Shown: positions 7,191 to 14,579, counted from the first letter of the stretch. The stretch: DNA of 17,794 nucleotides from Desulfobulbaceae bacterium (GCA_003517965.1 DOZO01000050.1:1-17794), one strand, 5' to 3'. The notes: generated by a model from the letters alone, not told the origin. Numbers and translations are program-made.

Positions 7191-8669
7191 ATGAACACAG
7201 ACTCATGCCATGTGCAGACAACCGGACAGGTTGTTTCAAATTTTCGGCCATGTCCCAGCAGAGCGGATGAATTTTTTCATCTGGCCCTTGACCTGCATCG
7301 GCAGGAGGTGGCAGACTCCGCGATCTCTCTATATTTACAGGCTATTTCCTTGTGTCCTGAACATGTGGATGCCTGTTTTTATCTGGCTCTTCTTTACCGT
7401 GCCACGGGCGCTTTGGCAGAGGCCGCCTTCTGGTTTGGCCGCGCCCATATATTGTTGCCCGACGAGGCGGCAATTGCCTATGAGCTTGGCCTAGTCCGTT
7501 ACTCTCTGGGACAGCAACAGATGGCTATCGAGCATTTCCACAAGGTCCTCGCTCTGGATGACACGCACTGGCAGGCGGCTTATAATTTGGGTGCCGTCCA
7601 TTTGGCCCAAGGTAAACCTCACGAAGCCATCATCGCTTATCACCGAGCCGCGCAATTAAATCCTCAGGATTCAGATATTCATTTCAACCTCGGGCTGGCC
7701 TGTAAAAGGGCGGGGCGCCTGGAAGAGGCTCGACAATCCTATCTTTGCGCCATGGAGATTGCCCCGGATGATGCCGAGGTGCATTACAATCTGGCCTTGG
7801 TCTATAAAGGTCTTGGATCTAAGGATGAGGCTATAACCTCTCTGGAGATTGCCATTGGCCTGCGTCCGGAATATGGCGCGGCCTACGGTAATCTGGGCGT
7901 ACTCTACCTTGACCAGAACAGGGTGGCAGAGGCCATTACCTGTTATCAACGTCTTATTGAACTGGATCATAATGCGGTTTCGGCGAGGCATATTCTTGCG
8001 TCCCTTACTGGCGAGACAACTACCGTTGCTCCTTCTTCCTATATTGCCGAATTGTTTGACAGCTTTTCCGCTCATTTTGAAGAGCGTCTGCTGGTTGACC
8101 TGGAATATCGAACCCCGTGGGAGTTAAAGAGTTTGTTGCTTGCCGAGCATGATGGGCCTTCTCGTTTTACGCGGCTTCTGGATCTGGGCTGTGGCACCGG
8201 TTTGGTAGGGCAGGTTTTTCAGGAGATAAGCACCTGGCGGGCCGGGGTTGATCTCTCTGCGAAGATGGTGGAGGTAGCCGCAGCTAAGAAGGTATACGAT
8301 GAATTGATGGTTGTCGAGATCGTGACCTTCCTTGAACAGGAGCAGGAGTCGTTCGATCTGATTGTCGCCGCGGATGTTTTAATTTATGTAGGCGAGTTGG
8401 ACAGGATTTTTGCCGCACTGGTTAGAAGACTTGCCAAAGACGGGAGAATCCTTTTTTCCACCGAGCAGATGCAGATGGCAGGGCAGGGTTATCAATTGCG
8501 TCAGTCCGGGCGTTATGCCCACGCCTTTTCGTACATTGAAACGGTAGCAGCCCGACATGGTTTTCAGATACTCAACCATCATTCCGCTGACATCCGCAAG
8601 GAAAAGGGAGAATGGATCGCGGGGGATCTTTACTTGTTGGGTTTTAAAGACAACGTCTGTAACTGCTGA
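7191..8669 (+). CDS. TPR repeat-methyltransferase fusion protein
   Basis: The first 265 residues are about seven tetratricopeptide repeats (for example AYNLGAVHLAQGKPHEAIIAY and IHFNLGLACKRAGRLEEARQ), a protein-binding scaffold. A linker FDSFSAHFEERLLVDLEYRT leads into a class I SAM-dependent methyltransferase with motif I LLDLGCGTG at about residue 330, an acidic residue after the next strand in GVDLS, and FDLIVAADVLIYVGELD as motif IV. This architecture occurs in many proteobacteria, usually with unknown substrate. No signal peptide is seen, so it is probably cytoplasmic. Three start codons occur in a row (TTG 7185, TTG 7188, ATG 7191); I chose the ATG. No ribosome binding site is visible, and repeat copy 3 ends 20 bases before it. 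Domain call firm, target unknown. Confidence 0.85.
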   Translation: MNTDSCHVQTTGQVVSNFRPCPSRADEFFHLALDLHRQEVADSAISLYLQAISLCPEHVDACFYLALLYRATGALAEAAFWFGRAHILLPDEAAIAYELGLVRYSLGQQQMAIEHFHKVLALDDTHWQAAYNLGAVHLAQGKPHEAIIAYHRAAQLNPQDSDIHFNLGLACKRAGRLEEARQSYLCAMEIAPDDAEVHYNLALVYKGLGSKDEAITSLEIAIGLRPEYGAAYGNLGVLYLDQNRVAEAITCYQRLIELDHNAVSARHILASLTGETTTVAPSSYIAELFDSFSAHFEERLLVDLEYRTPWELKSLLLAEHDGPSRFTRLLDLGCGTGLVGQVFQEISTWRAGVDLSAKMVEVAAAKKVYDELMVVEIVTFLEQEQESFDLIVAADVLIYVGELDRIFAALVRRLAKDGRILFSTEQMQMAGQGYQLRQSGRYAHAFSYIETVAARHGFQILNHHSADIRKEKGEWIAGDLYLLGFKDNVCNC

Positions 8670-8681
8670 TATTTTGAAGAA

Positions 8682-9095
8682 ATGCTGTATATCTCAGACA
8701 CTATCATAATTCCGGATAACGAGATCGAATTGACCTCCATCCGGGCCCAGGGTGCCGGGGGCCAGAATGTCAACAAGGTCTCTTCGGCCGTGCACCTGCG
8801 CTTTGATATCCGCACCTCTTCGTTGCCGGAGTTTTACAAAGAGAGGCTCTTGGCCGTAAGCGACCAGCGTCTTACCAAAGACGGCGAGATTGTTATCAAG
8901 GCGCAGCGGTTTCGCAGTCTTGAAAAAAATCGGGCTGACGCCTTGGAGCGATTAGGGGAACTCATCAGAGAGGCGGTCAAGCAGGAACGGAAGCGCAGGC
9001 CCACCAAGCCATCCCGCAGTTCCGAGGAAAAACGCCTGGAAGGCAAGGAGAAACGGAGCAGGGTGAAAGCCATGCGCAACAAGGTTGAGGAATAA
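8682..9095 (+). CDS. arfB: Alternative ribosome-rescue factor ArfB (peptidyl-tRNA hydrolase)
   Basis: ArfB frees ribosomes stalled at the end of broken mRNAs by hydrolysing peptidyl-tRNA, independently of tmRNA. The 137-aa protein has the release-factor fold with the catalytic GAGGQNVNK motif (G24-K32; GGQ at 26-28) and lacks the codon-reading domains of RF1/RF2. The C-terminal tail (about 105-137) is rich in Lys and Arg ([16 protein letters not shown]), as needed to enter the empty mRNA channel. It begins 12 bases after the methyltransferase stop, so the two are probably co-transcribed. Only a weak GAAG precedes the ATG. The gene faces the molybdopterin-binding gene end to end with 26 bases between, and no terminator is obvious in the gap. 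Confidence 0.92.
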   Translation: MLYISDTIIIPDNEIELTSIRAQGAGGQNVNKVSSAVHLRFDIRTSSLPEFYKERLLAVSDQRLTKDGEIVIKAQRFRSLEKNRADALERLGELIREAVKQERKRRPTKPSRSSEEKRLEGKEKRSRVKAMRNKVEE

Positions 9096-9121
9096 CAGCT
9101 GGGTGTAAATCCGTTCAGTTA

Positions 9122-10147
9122 CTATTTGCCAAAGCCGCAGATGGGATAGACGCAGGTCTTGCACTGTCGGCAGAGTCCGCCATGCCCCAGCTGGGCAATA
9201 TCCTGGCGGCTGATTTTCTCTCCGCACAGCACCCTGGGCAGGATCAGGTCAAAAATGGTGATCTTGTGGAACATGCCGCAGGCAGGCAACCCCAGAACCG
9301 GTATCTCCCCGATATAGCCCACCAGAAACATGGCTCCCGGCAAAACCGGGGAGCCGTAGACGATATTCTCTGTGCCGGCCAAGGCAATTCCCTGCCGGGT
9401 AACGTCATCCGGGTCCACTGACATGCCGCCGCTGGTGATGATAAGGTTAGCGCCCGCATCCAGACAGGTCTTGATCTCGGCGGCAATGGTTTCGATATTG
9501 TCCGGGGCGAAGCGGACCGCCACTACCTCCGAGCCATGCTGTGCTAATTTCTTACGTAAAACCGGCTCAAAAGCATCCTTGATCCGGCCATGAAAAACCT
9601 CGTTGCCGGTGATGATCAATCCGGCCCTGGCCTGTTTCAGCTGCTTAACGCTGATGATTCCTCCCGCTTTTTCTGCGATGTTAACGGCATCGTTTACGAT
9701 CCCTCTTTTGGAAACCAGGGGAATAAGTCTGGTTCCGGCCAGCTGGTCGCCTTTTTTTACCGGCGTATTGCTGTGCAGGGTGGCGCACATGACCTCACCC
9801 AGCAGGTTGAATTGATACAAGGCCTCGACCTCGATCTTGAGTAATCCGTCGTGGGCCGCGACGATGTTTAGCTTGCCTTCCACCGGCTCTCCCGAAATCG
9901 AGGTTCCCGGACCGGCCAGAGCTTTCGCCATCAGCTCGGCAGCCTCATTTTCGTGGATATCGTCTTCGCCCAGTTCCAGTACATAGATGTTTTCTTTGCC
10001 AAGGCTTTTCAGACGCTCGATATCCTCGGCTTTGATGATGTAGCCTTTTCTGAAAGCGCGGCCTTTGAATTCTCCTGTGCGGATTTCCGTGATATCGTGA
10101 GGCAGAACCATGCCGATGGCCTGCTCAACCGGGATTGTTTTTGTCAT
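9122..10147 (-). CDS. Molybdopterin-binding (MoeA/MogA-like) protein with C-terminal Cys cluster
   Basis: The 341-aa protein has an N-terminal SAF/MoeA-like part (residues about 1-150, opening PVEQAIGMVLPHDITEI) and a MoCF-type molybdopterin-binding domain (about 165-310) with ITGNEV, LIITSGGMSVDPDDVTRQ and LGLPACGMF. It ends in a cysteine motif C-x2-C-x2-C-x4-C (C326, C329, C332, C337) that may bind zinc or an Fe-S cluster. It probably handles molybdopterin or metal insertion for a Mo/W enzyme such as formate dehydrogenase, but no such enzyme is in the window. GGAG lies 7 bases before ATG 10147, which I prefer to the TTG at 10168 that overlaps the upstream gene. It lies 17 bases after the fmdE-like gene, so they form an operon. 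Confidence 0.8.
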   Translation of the reverse strand: MTKTIPVEQAIGMVLPHDITEIRTGEFKGRAFRKGYIIKAEDIERLKSLGKENIYVLELGEDDIHENEAAELMAKALAGPGTSISGEPVEGKLNIVAAHDGLLKIEVEALYQFNLLGEVMCATLHSNTPVKKGDQLAGTRLIPLVSKRGIVNDAVNIAEKAGGIISVKQLKQARAGLIITGNEVFHGRIKDAFEPVLRKKLAQHGSEVVAVRFAPDNIETIAAEIKTCLDAGANLIITSGGMSVDPDDVTRQGIALAGTENIVYGSPVLPGAMFLVGYIGEIPVLGLPACGMFHKITIFDLILPRVLCGEKISRQDIAQLGHGGLCRQCKTCVYPICGFGK

Positions 10148-10164
10148 ATCGTGCTCCATTTGCC

Positions 10165-10752
10165 TCAACTGGCTTCAATGATTTGATAATAACGGCCAGA
10201 GGCGCAGGGCCGACACAGGGTTTTGCCATCACGCACCACCTCGCGGCAGTCCTGAACCCAGTCCCCGCACTCTTCACACAACATCCGGCGGATGGGACGG
10301 CCGGGCATGTCCTCTTCCGGTACGGGAACTCTGACCGCTTGAATCTTGAACAGTTCATCTTCGGGCATGATCCGGTAGGCCTCCAGTTGCTGCTGGTACT
10401 TGTCGCTGATTTCCGGGCAATATTTTTTCGAGGCTTCTCGTGATTCTTCAAGGGCGGTGATCCGCGCCGCTTTGCCGGTCTTGAGATTGACAAAAGTCGC
10501 GGCCATGATTCCGTAATCAAGCCATTTTAGAGAGCGCTTGCCCAGGGAACAGCCGGTAACACTTTGGATGGCATCGGTGGCGCAGCGGTCGATCTCCACC
10601 AGCACATAAAACTCCTTGCGCTGGGCCTTGGGATTGTCAATGCCGATTTCCCGCAGGCCAATGATGGACATGCGCACCCCGATGACCTGGCCGGCGCAGA
10701 TGTGGCCATGAATTTTGGTAGATTTTTCAAGAAGTTGTTCGAAGGTTTCCAT
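10165..10752 (-). CDS. FmdE-family protein with C-terminal zinc finger
   Basis: This family is named after subunit E of formylmethanofuran dehydrogenase but is common in bacteria without that enzyme. Residues 13-21 give the hallmark KIHGHICAG, followed by the second block IDRCATDAIQSVTGCSLGK; the His and Cys residues are likely metal ligands. The last 40 residues form a two-pair Cys zinc finger (C159, C162, C180, C183), like the TraR/DksA type. The 195-aa length is usual for the two-domain form. Paired with the molybdopterin-binding gene just downstream, it probably belongs to Mo/W-cofactor or formate metabolism; this is inference from context. GGGG precedes the ATG by about 8 bases. It is transcribed away from the cobalamin riboswitch. 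Confidence 0.82.
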   Translation of the reverse strand: METFEQLLEKSTKIHGHICAGQVIGVRMSIIGLREIGIDNPKAQRKEFYVLVEIDRCATDAIQSVTGCSLGKRSLKWLDYGIMAATFVNLKTGKAARITALEESREASKKYCPEISDKYQQQLEAYRIMPEDELFKIQAVRVPVPEEDMPGRPIRRMLCEECGDWVQDCREVVRDGKTLCRPCASGRYYQIIEAS

Positions 10753-10782
10753 GTTGTATCCCCGATATTTTGCGGTTGTCCA

Positions 10783-10800
10783 GTGTAATTTTTGCTACAC
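10783..10800. promoter_or_regulatory. Inverted repeat, possible operator between fmdE-like gene and riboswitch
   Basis: GTGTA-N8-TACAC is a perfect 5-base inverted repeat with an 8-base spacer, 31 bases upstream of the fmdE-like start codon in a divergent intergenic region. Its symmetry and position suit a regulator-binding site for the - strand operon. I do not recognise the regulator. Confidence 0.3.
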
Positions 10801-10831
10801 AAAGCTCTAATGTAGGCGAAAGTTAAAAATT

Positions 10832-10859
10832 TTGCCACAAAGAAGAATGCTGGTAATGT
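10832..10859 (+). promoter_or_regulatory. Candidate promoter for the first riboswitch transcript
   Basis: TTGCCA (10832-10837) and TAATGT (10854-10859) with a 16-base spacer would start transcription near 10866, about 23 bases before the riboswitch. The -10 is imperfect. Confidence 0.35.
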
Positions 10860-10888
10860 TTTGTTTAATATGCTAAATATCATTTCTT

Positions 10889-11044
10889 CAAGGTGCTCTC
10901 AAGAGAGCTTTATAGGGAACCCTGTGCAAATCGGGGACGGGCCCGCCGCTGTAACCGGGGACGAATTTCGCACGATGTCACTGTCCGTTTAGAGATGGGA
11001 AGACGCGGGATGAGGAGGAGCCGGGAGTCAGAAAACCTGCCTTG
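10889..11044 (+). ncRNA. Cobalamin riboswitch 1
   Basis: The aptamer binds an adenosylcobalamin-type ligand. Closing stem CAAGG (10889-10893) pairs with CCTTG (11040-11044). The conserved core is present in order: a GGGAA segment, GTGCAAATC, and the B12 box GCCGCTGTAA (10945-10954; consensus GCCACTG, here with one A-to-G change), then GAGTCAGAAAACCTGCC at the 3' side. A strong intrinsic terminator 70 bases downstream is the likely expression platform, so cobalamin should switch off the downstream membrane protein. Confidence 0.93.
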
Positions 11045-11114
11045 AAAAACCAATGCCGCATGATCGCCGTGGACAAGTGATTATGTGTGATCTGCCGTGG
11101 ATGAAACAGGGCCT

Positions 11115-11150
11115 CCCCGGATCGAGAAAATCGGTCCGGGGATTTTTTTT
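11115..11150 (+). terminator. Riboswitch-controlled intrinsic terminator
   Basis: CCCCGGA (11115-11121) and TCCGGGG (11135-11141) form a perfect 7-base-pair stem, extended inside by CGA/TCG, and are followed by a run of eight T (11143-11150). It stands between riboswitch 1 and the first codon at 11163. GCCGGGAG in the aptamer 3' side (near 11020) could pair with CTCCCCGG (11113-11120) as an antiterminator; that pairing is a suggestion only. Confidence 0.85.
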
Positions 11151-11162
11151 GCTCTTTTGCCT

Positions 11163-12131
11163 ATGGAACAGCATATTTTCAAAGAGTTATGGCTGCACCT
11201 GTTTTGGCCCCTGACCCGGCTTTTGTTCTGGGTCTCGCTGGGGATTATTGCGGCCAATTTTATCGAGGCGCTGAACTGGACCCCGAGGCTTGCCAGATTA
11301 ACTAGGCCCCTGGCCCGGCTGGGCAGACTCTCCGCCGTTTCCGGGGCCAGTTTCAGCATGGCTTTTTTTTCGGGAATTACCTCCAATACCATGCTGGCCG
11401 AGGCCTTTGCCCAGGGGCATCTTGCCCGCCGGGAGTTGGTTCTGGCCAATCTTTTCAACAGCCTGCCCCGTTTTTTTCTCCACCTGCCCACGGTGTTTTT
11501 TCTCACCGTGCCGCTGATCAAGGGCGCGGCTTTTCATTATGTCGGCTTGACCTTCGGGGCGGCTCTGCTCCAGACCGGCCTGGTGGTGGTGGCAGGCCGC
11601 CTGCTTCTGCCGCCCCTTGCCGACGGCGTCGAGGGGGACAATCTGCCGGAGCGGGAAAGGGTCGGCTGGCGTGCGGCCCTGCAGAAGGGGATCGCGCGTT
11701 TTCGCCGAAGAATCGGCAGGCTTTTTGCTTTTATGGTGCCGGTATATGTGCTTTTCTTTTTTTTGAACCGGCAGGGAGTATTTGAGGCTGTAGAACAGTT
11801 TCTCGCGGCAAAAGTCTGGTTTCTCGCCTGGCTTGATCCGCAGAGCCTCGGCATCGTCATGGCCCATGTCGGCGCCGAGTTCGCCGCAGGCCTGGCCGCG
11901 GCCGGAGCCCTGCTCGCCGACAACAGCCTGGGCCAGCGGGAGGTGGTTCTTGCCTTGCTGGCCGGCAATATTCTTGCCACCCCGATACGGGCGGTGCGGC
12001 ACCAGTTTCCTTATTACGTCGGGGTCTTCCCGCCGGGGCTGGCCCTTGAGCTGGTGGGACTCAGCCAGGTACTGCGGATGATTGCTGTGGTCGTGGTTGG
12101 GCTGGGGTATTATTTCATGACCCTTGGTTAG
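11163..12131 (+). CDS. Gate-domain (nucleoside-recognition) membrane protein, candidate cobalt/corrinoid transporter
   Basis: A 322-aa polytopic membrane protein with about eight to nine hydrophobic segments and two internally similar halves; segments such as FSMAFFSGITSNTMLAEAFAQG and VMAHVGAEFAAGLAAAGALL are typical of the Gate/nucleoside-recognition family, also found in SpmA/SpmB and FeoB. The family has no fixed substrate. The cobalamin riboswitch and terminator directly upstream, and the B12 cluster downstream, suggest uptake of cobalt, a corrinoid or a precursor. The frame is open upstream to GTG 11097, but that start lies ahead of the terminator hairpin, which would then be coding sequence; ATG 11163 is the first start after the T-run. 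No strong ribosome binding site is visible. Function is inference from regulation. Confidence 0.75.
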   Translation: MEQHIFKELWLHLFWPLTRLLFWVSLGIIAANFIEALNWTPRLARLTRPLARLGRLSAVSGASFSMAFFSGITSNTMLAEAFAQGHLARRELVLANLFNSLPRFFLHLPTVFFLTVPLIKGAAFHYVGLTFGAALLQTGLVVVAGRLLLPPLADGVEGDNLPERERVGWRAALQKGIARFRRRIGRLFAFMVPVYVLFFFLNRQGVFEAVEQFLAAKVWFLAWLDPQSLGIVMAHVGAEFAAGLAAAGALLADNSLGQREVVLALLAGNILATPIRAVRHQFPYYVGVFPPGLALELVGLSQVLRMIAVVVVGLGYYFMTLG

Positions 12132-12203
12132 ATTGAACCGTATGATTTTCGTGTCTTGTGTGAGGTGAATCGCCAGTTTTTGTAGAAACTACAAGTGTGT
12201 TGT

Positions 12204-12383
12204 CAACAAGGCGCCCATTGGGCTTAAAAGGGAATCCCGTGCAAATCGGGAACGGTCCCGCCACTGTAATTTCCTCCTGCTGCCAGTGCGGAGCGGGAAA
12301 GCCGGTTCTCAGGCCACTGCCCTATGTCAAAAGGGTGGGAAGGCGAACCGGTTTTGGGAAAAGTCAGGAGACCTGCCTCGTTG
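12204..12383 (+). ncRNA. Cobalamin riboswitch 2
   Basis: CAAC (12204-12207) plus AGGC pair with GCCT plus GTTG (12380-12383) as the closing stem. The core follows the family: GCTTAAAAGGGAA, CCCGTGCAAATCGGG, the exact B12 box GCCACTGTAA (12260-12269), a large variable arm with CCGGTT and AACCGG, and AGTCAGGAGACCTGCC at the 3' end. It controls the cbiK operon. In the 126 bases to the start codon I find no convincing intrinsic terminator: a T7 run at 12461-12467 has no clear stem. Control may therefore be at translation. Just upstream, TTGTAG-AAA-CTACAA (12180-12194) is a small inverted repeat. Confidence 0.95.
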
Positions 12384-12509
12384 ATTTTTTTGCTGCAACC
12401 TTCGAGGAAAGGTTTCCGGCCTTGCGCGCAAAGCAGAATACGCAGGGGGGGGATACCGTCTTTTTTTGAAGGAAACTTATCAACCTTTTATCAAAGATGG
12501 AGAGAAACG

Positions 12510-13487
12510 ATGCGTTTAAAAAAAATGTCGCAAAATGCTGTCTGGCTGCTGGTTGTCCTGATTATGGCCCTTGGCGCGACCAGCGCCCAGGCGGCCCAGG
12601 CCGAAAAAAAAGCGGTGGTGCTGGCGGTGTTCGGCACCAGCCATGAGAGTGCCTTGCCCGGTATCCTCAACATTCGGGATCAGGTGCAGAAGGAGCTGCC
12701 CGGCACTCCGGTCCGCCTGGCCTTCACCTCGAATATCATCCGGAGAATCTGGCAGAAGCGGCGGCTGGATCCCACCTATGCAGGACAACACCCCGAGGTG
12801 CCCGCGGAGATTATCAATGTCAAGGGGCCCCTGGCCGCCATTGCCGACCTGCAGGATGAAGGCCATGCTTACATCGTGGTCCAGCCGACCCATATCTCCA
12901 GCGGGGAGGAGTTTAGCGATCTGGCCGCCTATGTGCAGGGATTGAACAGTATCAAAACCGTGAAGAAGCGCAACATGCCCTTCAAGAAGATTTTGCTCGG
13001 GCGGCCAGCCCTGGGAACCCACGGCATCGAGCACGAGTACCGGCACGATATCGAACAGGTGGCGGCCATTCTGGCCCCGGATGTGGAGATGGCCCAAAAG
13101 GCTGGACGGGCGCTGGTATATTTCGCCCATGGCAATGAGCATTATTCCACCGGAGCCTACCTGGAGTTCGAGCAGGCGATGCGCAGGCGCTATCTCGGGG
13201 CGCGCATCCATGTCACCATGGTAGAGGGCTTTCCGGACAATGCCCTGCTCTTTGATAAGCTGGCCGTGGACAAGACAAAGAAGGTGCTGCTCAAGCCCTT
13301 CATGACCGTGGCCGGAGACCATGCCAAGAACGACATGGCCGGGCCTGGGCCTGACTCCCTGAAAAGCCTGCTTGAGGCGCGGGGTATCGACGTGGCGGTC
13401 TCCCTGGTTGGCTTGGGCGAGTCCGACGGTTTCGCGGCAATCTTTGTCAGACACGCCAGGGAGGCCATGGCCGATGAAGGTATTTGA
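12510..13487 (+). CDS. cbiK: Secreted (periplasmic) sirohydrochlorin cobaltochelatase
   Basis: CbiK inserts cobalt into sirohydrochlorin, the first committed step of anaerobic B12 synthesis. The family signature is clear: AVVLAVFGTSHESALPGI, QPTHISSGEE (H128, E133-E134), YFAHGNEHYSTGAY (H207, H211) and FMTVAGDHAKNDM (H271); these His and Glu residues lie where the metal ligands of CbiK enzymes lie. Unlike cytoplasmic CbiK, it opens with a signal peptide: MRLKK, a hydrophobic stretch WLLVVLIMALGA, and TSAQA as probable cleavage site near residue 28. A periplasmic CbiK is known in Desulfovibrio vulgaris. ATG 12510 has GGAGAG 5 bases upstream. An open frame continues upstream to 12324, but through the riboswitch. 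It heads the operon with an ABC importer, hinting at tetrapyrrole or metal traffic across the envelope. Confidence 0.92.
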   Translation: MRLKKMSQNAVWLLVVLIMALGATSAQAAQAEKKAVVLAVFGTSHESALPGILNIRDQVQKELPGTPVRLAFTSNIIRRIWQKRRLDPTYAGQHPEVPAEIINVKGPLAAIADLQDEGHAYIVVQPTHISSGEEFSDLAAYVQGLNSIKTVKKRNMPFKKILLGRPALGTHGIEHEYRHDIEQVAAILAPDVEMAQKAGRALVYFAHGNEHYSTGAYLEFEQAMRRRYLGARIHVTMVEGFPDNALLFDKLAVDKTKKVLLKPFMTVAGDHAKNDMAGPGPDSLKSLLEARGIDVAVSLVGLGESDGFAAIFVRHAREAMADEGI

Positions 13488-13540
13488 TAAAGCTGAGTTG
13501 AGCAGCTTGCCTGCTCAAACGAAACTTATGCCCTTTGGGT
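13487..13540 (+). repeat. Family B repeat, copy 2
   Basis: This 54-base segment matches 5726-5779 in reverse complement at 51 of 54 positions. It starts on the last base of the cbiK stop codon and fills nearly all of the gap to the next gene. It contains a perfect stem TTGAGCAG-N5-CTGCTCAA (13498-13518) and the left half of a second hairpin (13524-13546). Confidence 0.75.
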
Positions 13541-13546
13541 ATAAGT
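13524..13546 (+). promoter_or_regulatory. Hairpin at the permease start codon
   Basis: ACTTATGCCC (13524-13533) pairs over 10 bases with GGGTATAAGT (13537-13546), with one G-T wobble and a TTT loop. Its foot is one base from the ATG at 13548, and no Shine-Dalgarno sequence is visible. It could limit translation of the permease or protect the cbiK 3' end. Confidence 0.5.
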
Positions 13547-13547
13547 G

Positions 13548-14579
13548 ATGAGGCACAGTCAATACCAAATATGGCTGCTGACCATCTCTCTCGCGGCAGC
13601 CACCCTGGGCGCCATCGTCTATGCCACCGGCATGGGACATATCGCTGTGCCTGGTGCTGATATCCTCCGGGTGATCGCGGCCAGGATCACCGGCAATGGT
13701 GCGCTGCTGGCAGGCATTGACCCGGTGATCCCCTTTGTGGTTCTGGAGGTCCGTCTGCCCAGGATTCTCACCGCCACTCTGGTCGGGGGAGGCCTGGCCA
13801 TGAGCGGTGTCATTTACCAGGGTATCCTGCTCAATCCGCTCGCCGATCCGTACACCCTTGGGGTCTCCTCCGGGGCGGCTTTTGGCGCGGCCCTGGCCCT
13901 GCTGGCCAACCTGACCATGATCGGCCATTTCTCCGTGCCGCTTTTCGCCTTTGCCGGTGCGGCCCTGACCCTGCTGGTGGTGCTCTATCTTTCCAGCTTT
14001 AACGGCCAGATTTCGGCCAACACCCTGATTCTTTCCGGGGTCATTGTCGGGGCCATCCTGGCGGCCGGGATCAGTTTTTTGAAATACCTGGCCGACGAGC
14101 AGGTGGCGGTGATCATCTTCTGGCTGATGGGCAGCTTCGCCTCCCGCACCTGGCTGGATGTGGCCGTGGTGGCCGGGGCGCTGCTCTGCGGTCTGGGACT
14201 ATCTTTTTATTATGCCAGAGATCTTAATATCCTCAGCCTGGGCAGCAGGTCGGCGGATACCCTGGGCGTTGAAAGCACCAAGGTGCGCTGGATTCTCCTT
14301 CTTGGCGCTTCCCTGGTGACCGCGGTCTGCGTGTCGGTTTCCGGGATCATCGGTTTTATCGGCCTCATTATCCCGCACCTGATGCGTTTTCTGGTGGGGC
14401 CGGACAACCGGAAGTTGCTGCCGGTTTCCATCCTGGCTGGGGCTCTGCTCCTGCTCGCGGCCGATACCGTGACCAGGGCGGTGCTCCCGGTGGAGGTGCC
14501 CATCGGGGTGCTCACCGCCCTGATCGGCGGTCCGTTTTTCTGCGTGATTTTTCGCAGACGGCAGAGGAGGGCGCTATGA
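13548..14579 (+). CDS. BtuC/FecCD-family ABC transporter permease
   Basis: The inner-membrane permease of a type II ABC importer for cobalamin, haem or siderophores (343 aa, about ten transmembrane helices). Family hallmarks are RLPRILTATLVGGGLAMSGVIYQ, NPLADPYTLGVSSGAAFGAA and the ATPase-contact segment GIIGFIGLIIPHLMRFLVGPDNR. It overlaps the ATPase gene by four bases (ATGA) and is followed by a matching binding protein, so the importer is complete apart from an outer-membrane receptor, which is not in the window. The substrate is probably a corrinoid or a cobalt-chelator given the riboswitch and cbiK; haem or iron chelate remain possible. GTG 13545 directly before the ATG is an alternative start. 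A repeat with a hairpin separates it from cbiK. Confidence 0.88.
   Translation: MRHSQYQIWLLTISLAAATLGAIVYATGMGHIAVPGADILRVIAARITGNGALLAGIDPVIPFVVLEVRLPRILTATLVGGGLAMSGVIYQGILLNPLADPYTLGVSSGAAFGAALALLANLTMIGHFSVPLFAFAGAALTLLVVLYLSSFNGQISANTLILSGVIVGAILAAGISFLKYLADEQVAVIIFWLMGSFASRTWLDVAVVAGALLCGLGLSFYYARDLNILSLGSRSADTLGVESTKVRWILLLGASLVTAVCVSVSGIIGFIGLIIPHLMRFLVGPDNRKLLPVSILAGALLLLAADTVTRAVLPVEVPIGVLTALIGGPFFCVIFRRRQRRAL

Noticed and set aside
12324..12509. Upstream extension of cbiK by 62 codons
   Set aside because: It would translate the 3' part of cobalamin riboswitch 2; the signal peptide and the ribosome binding site place the start at 12510.
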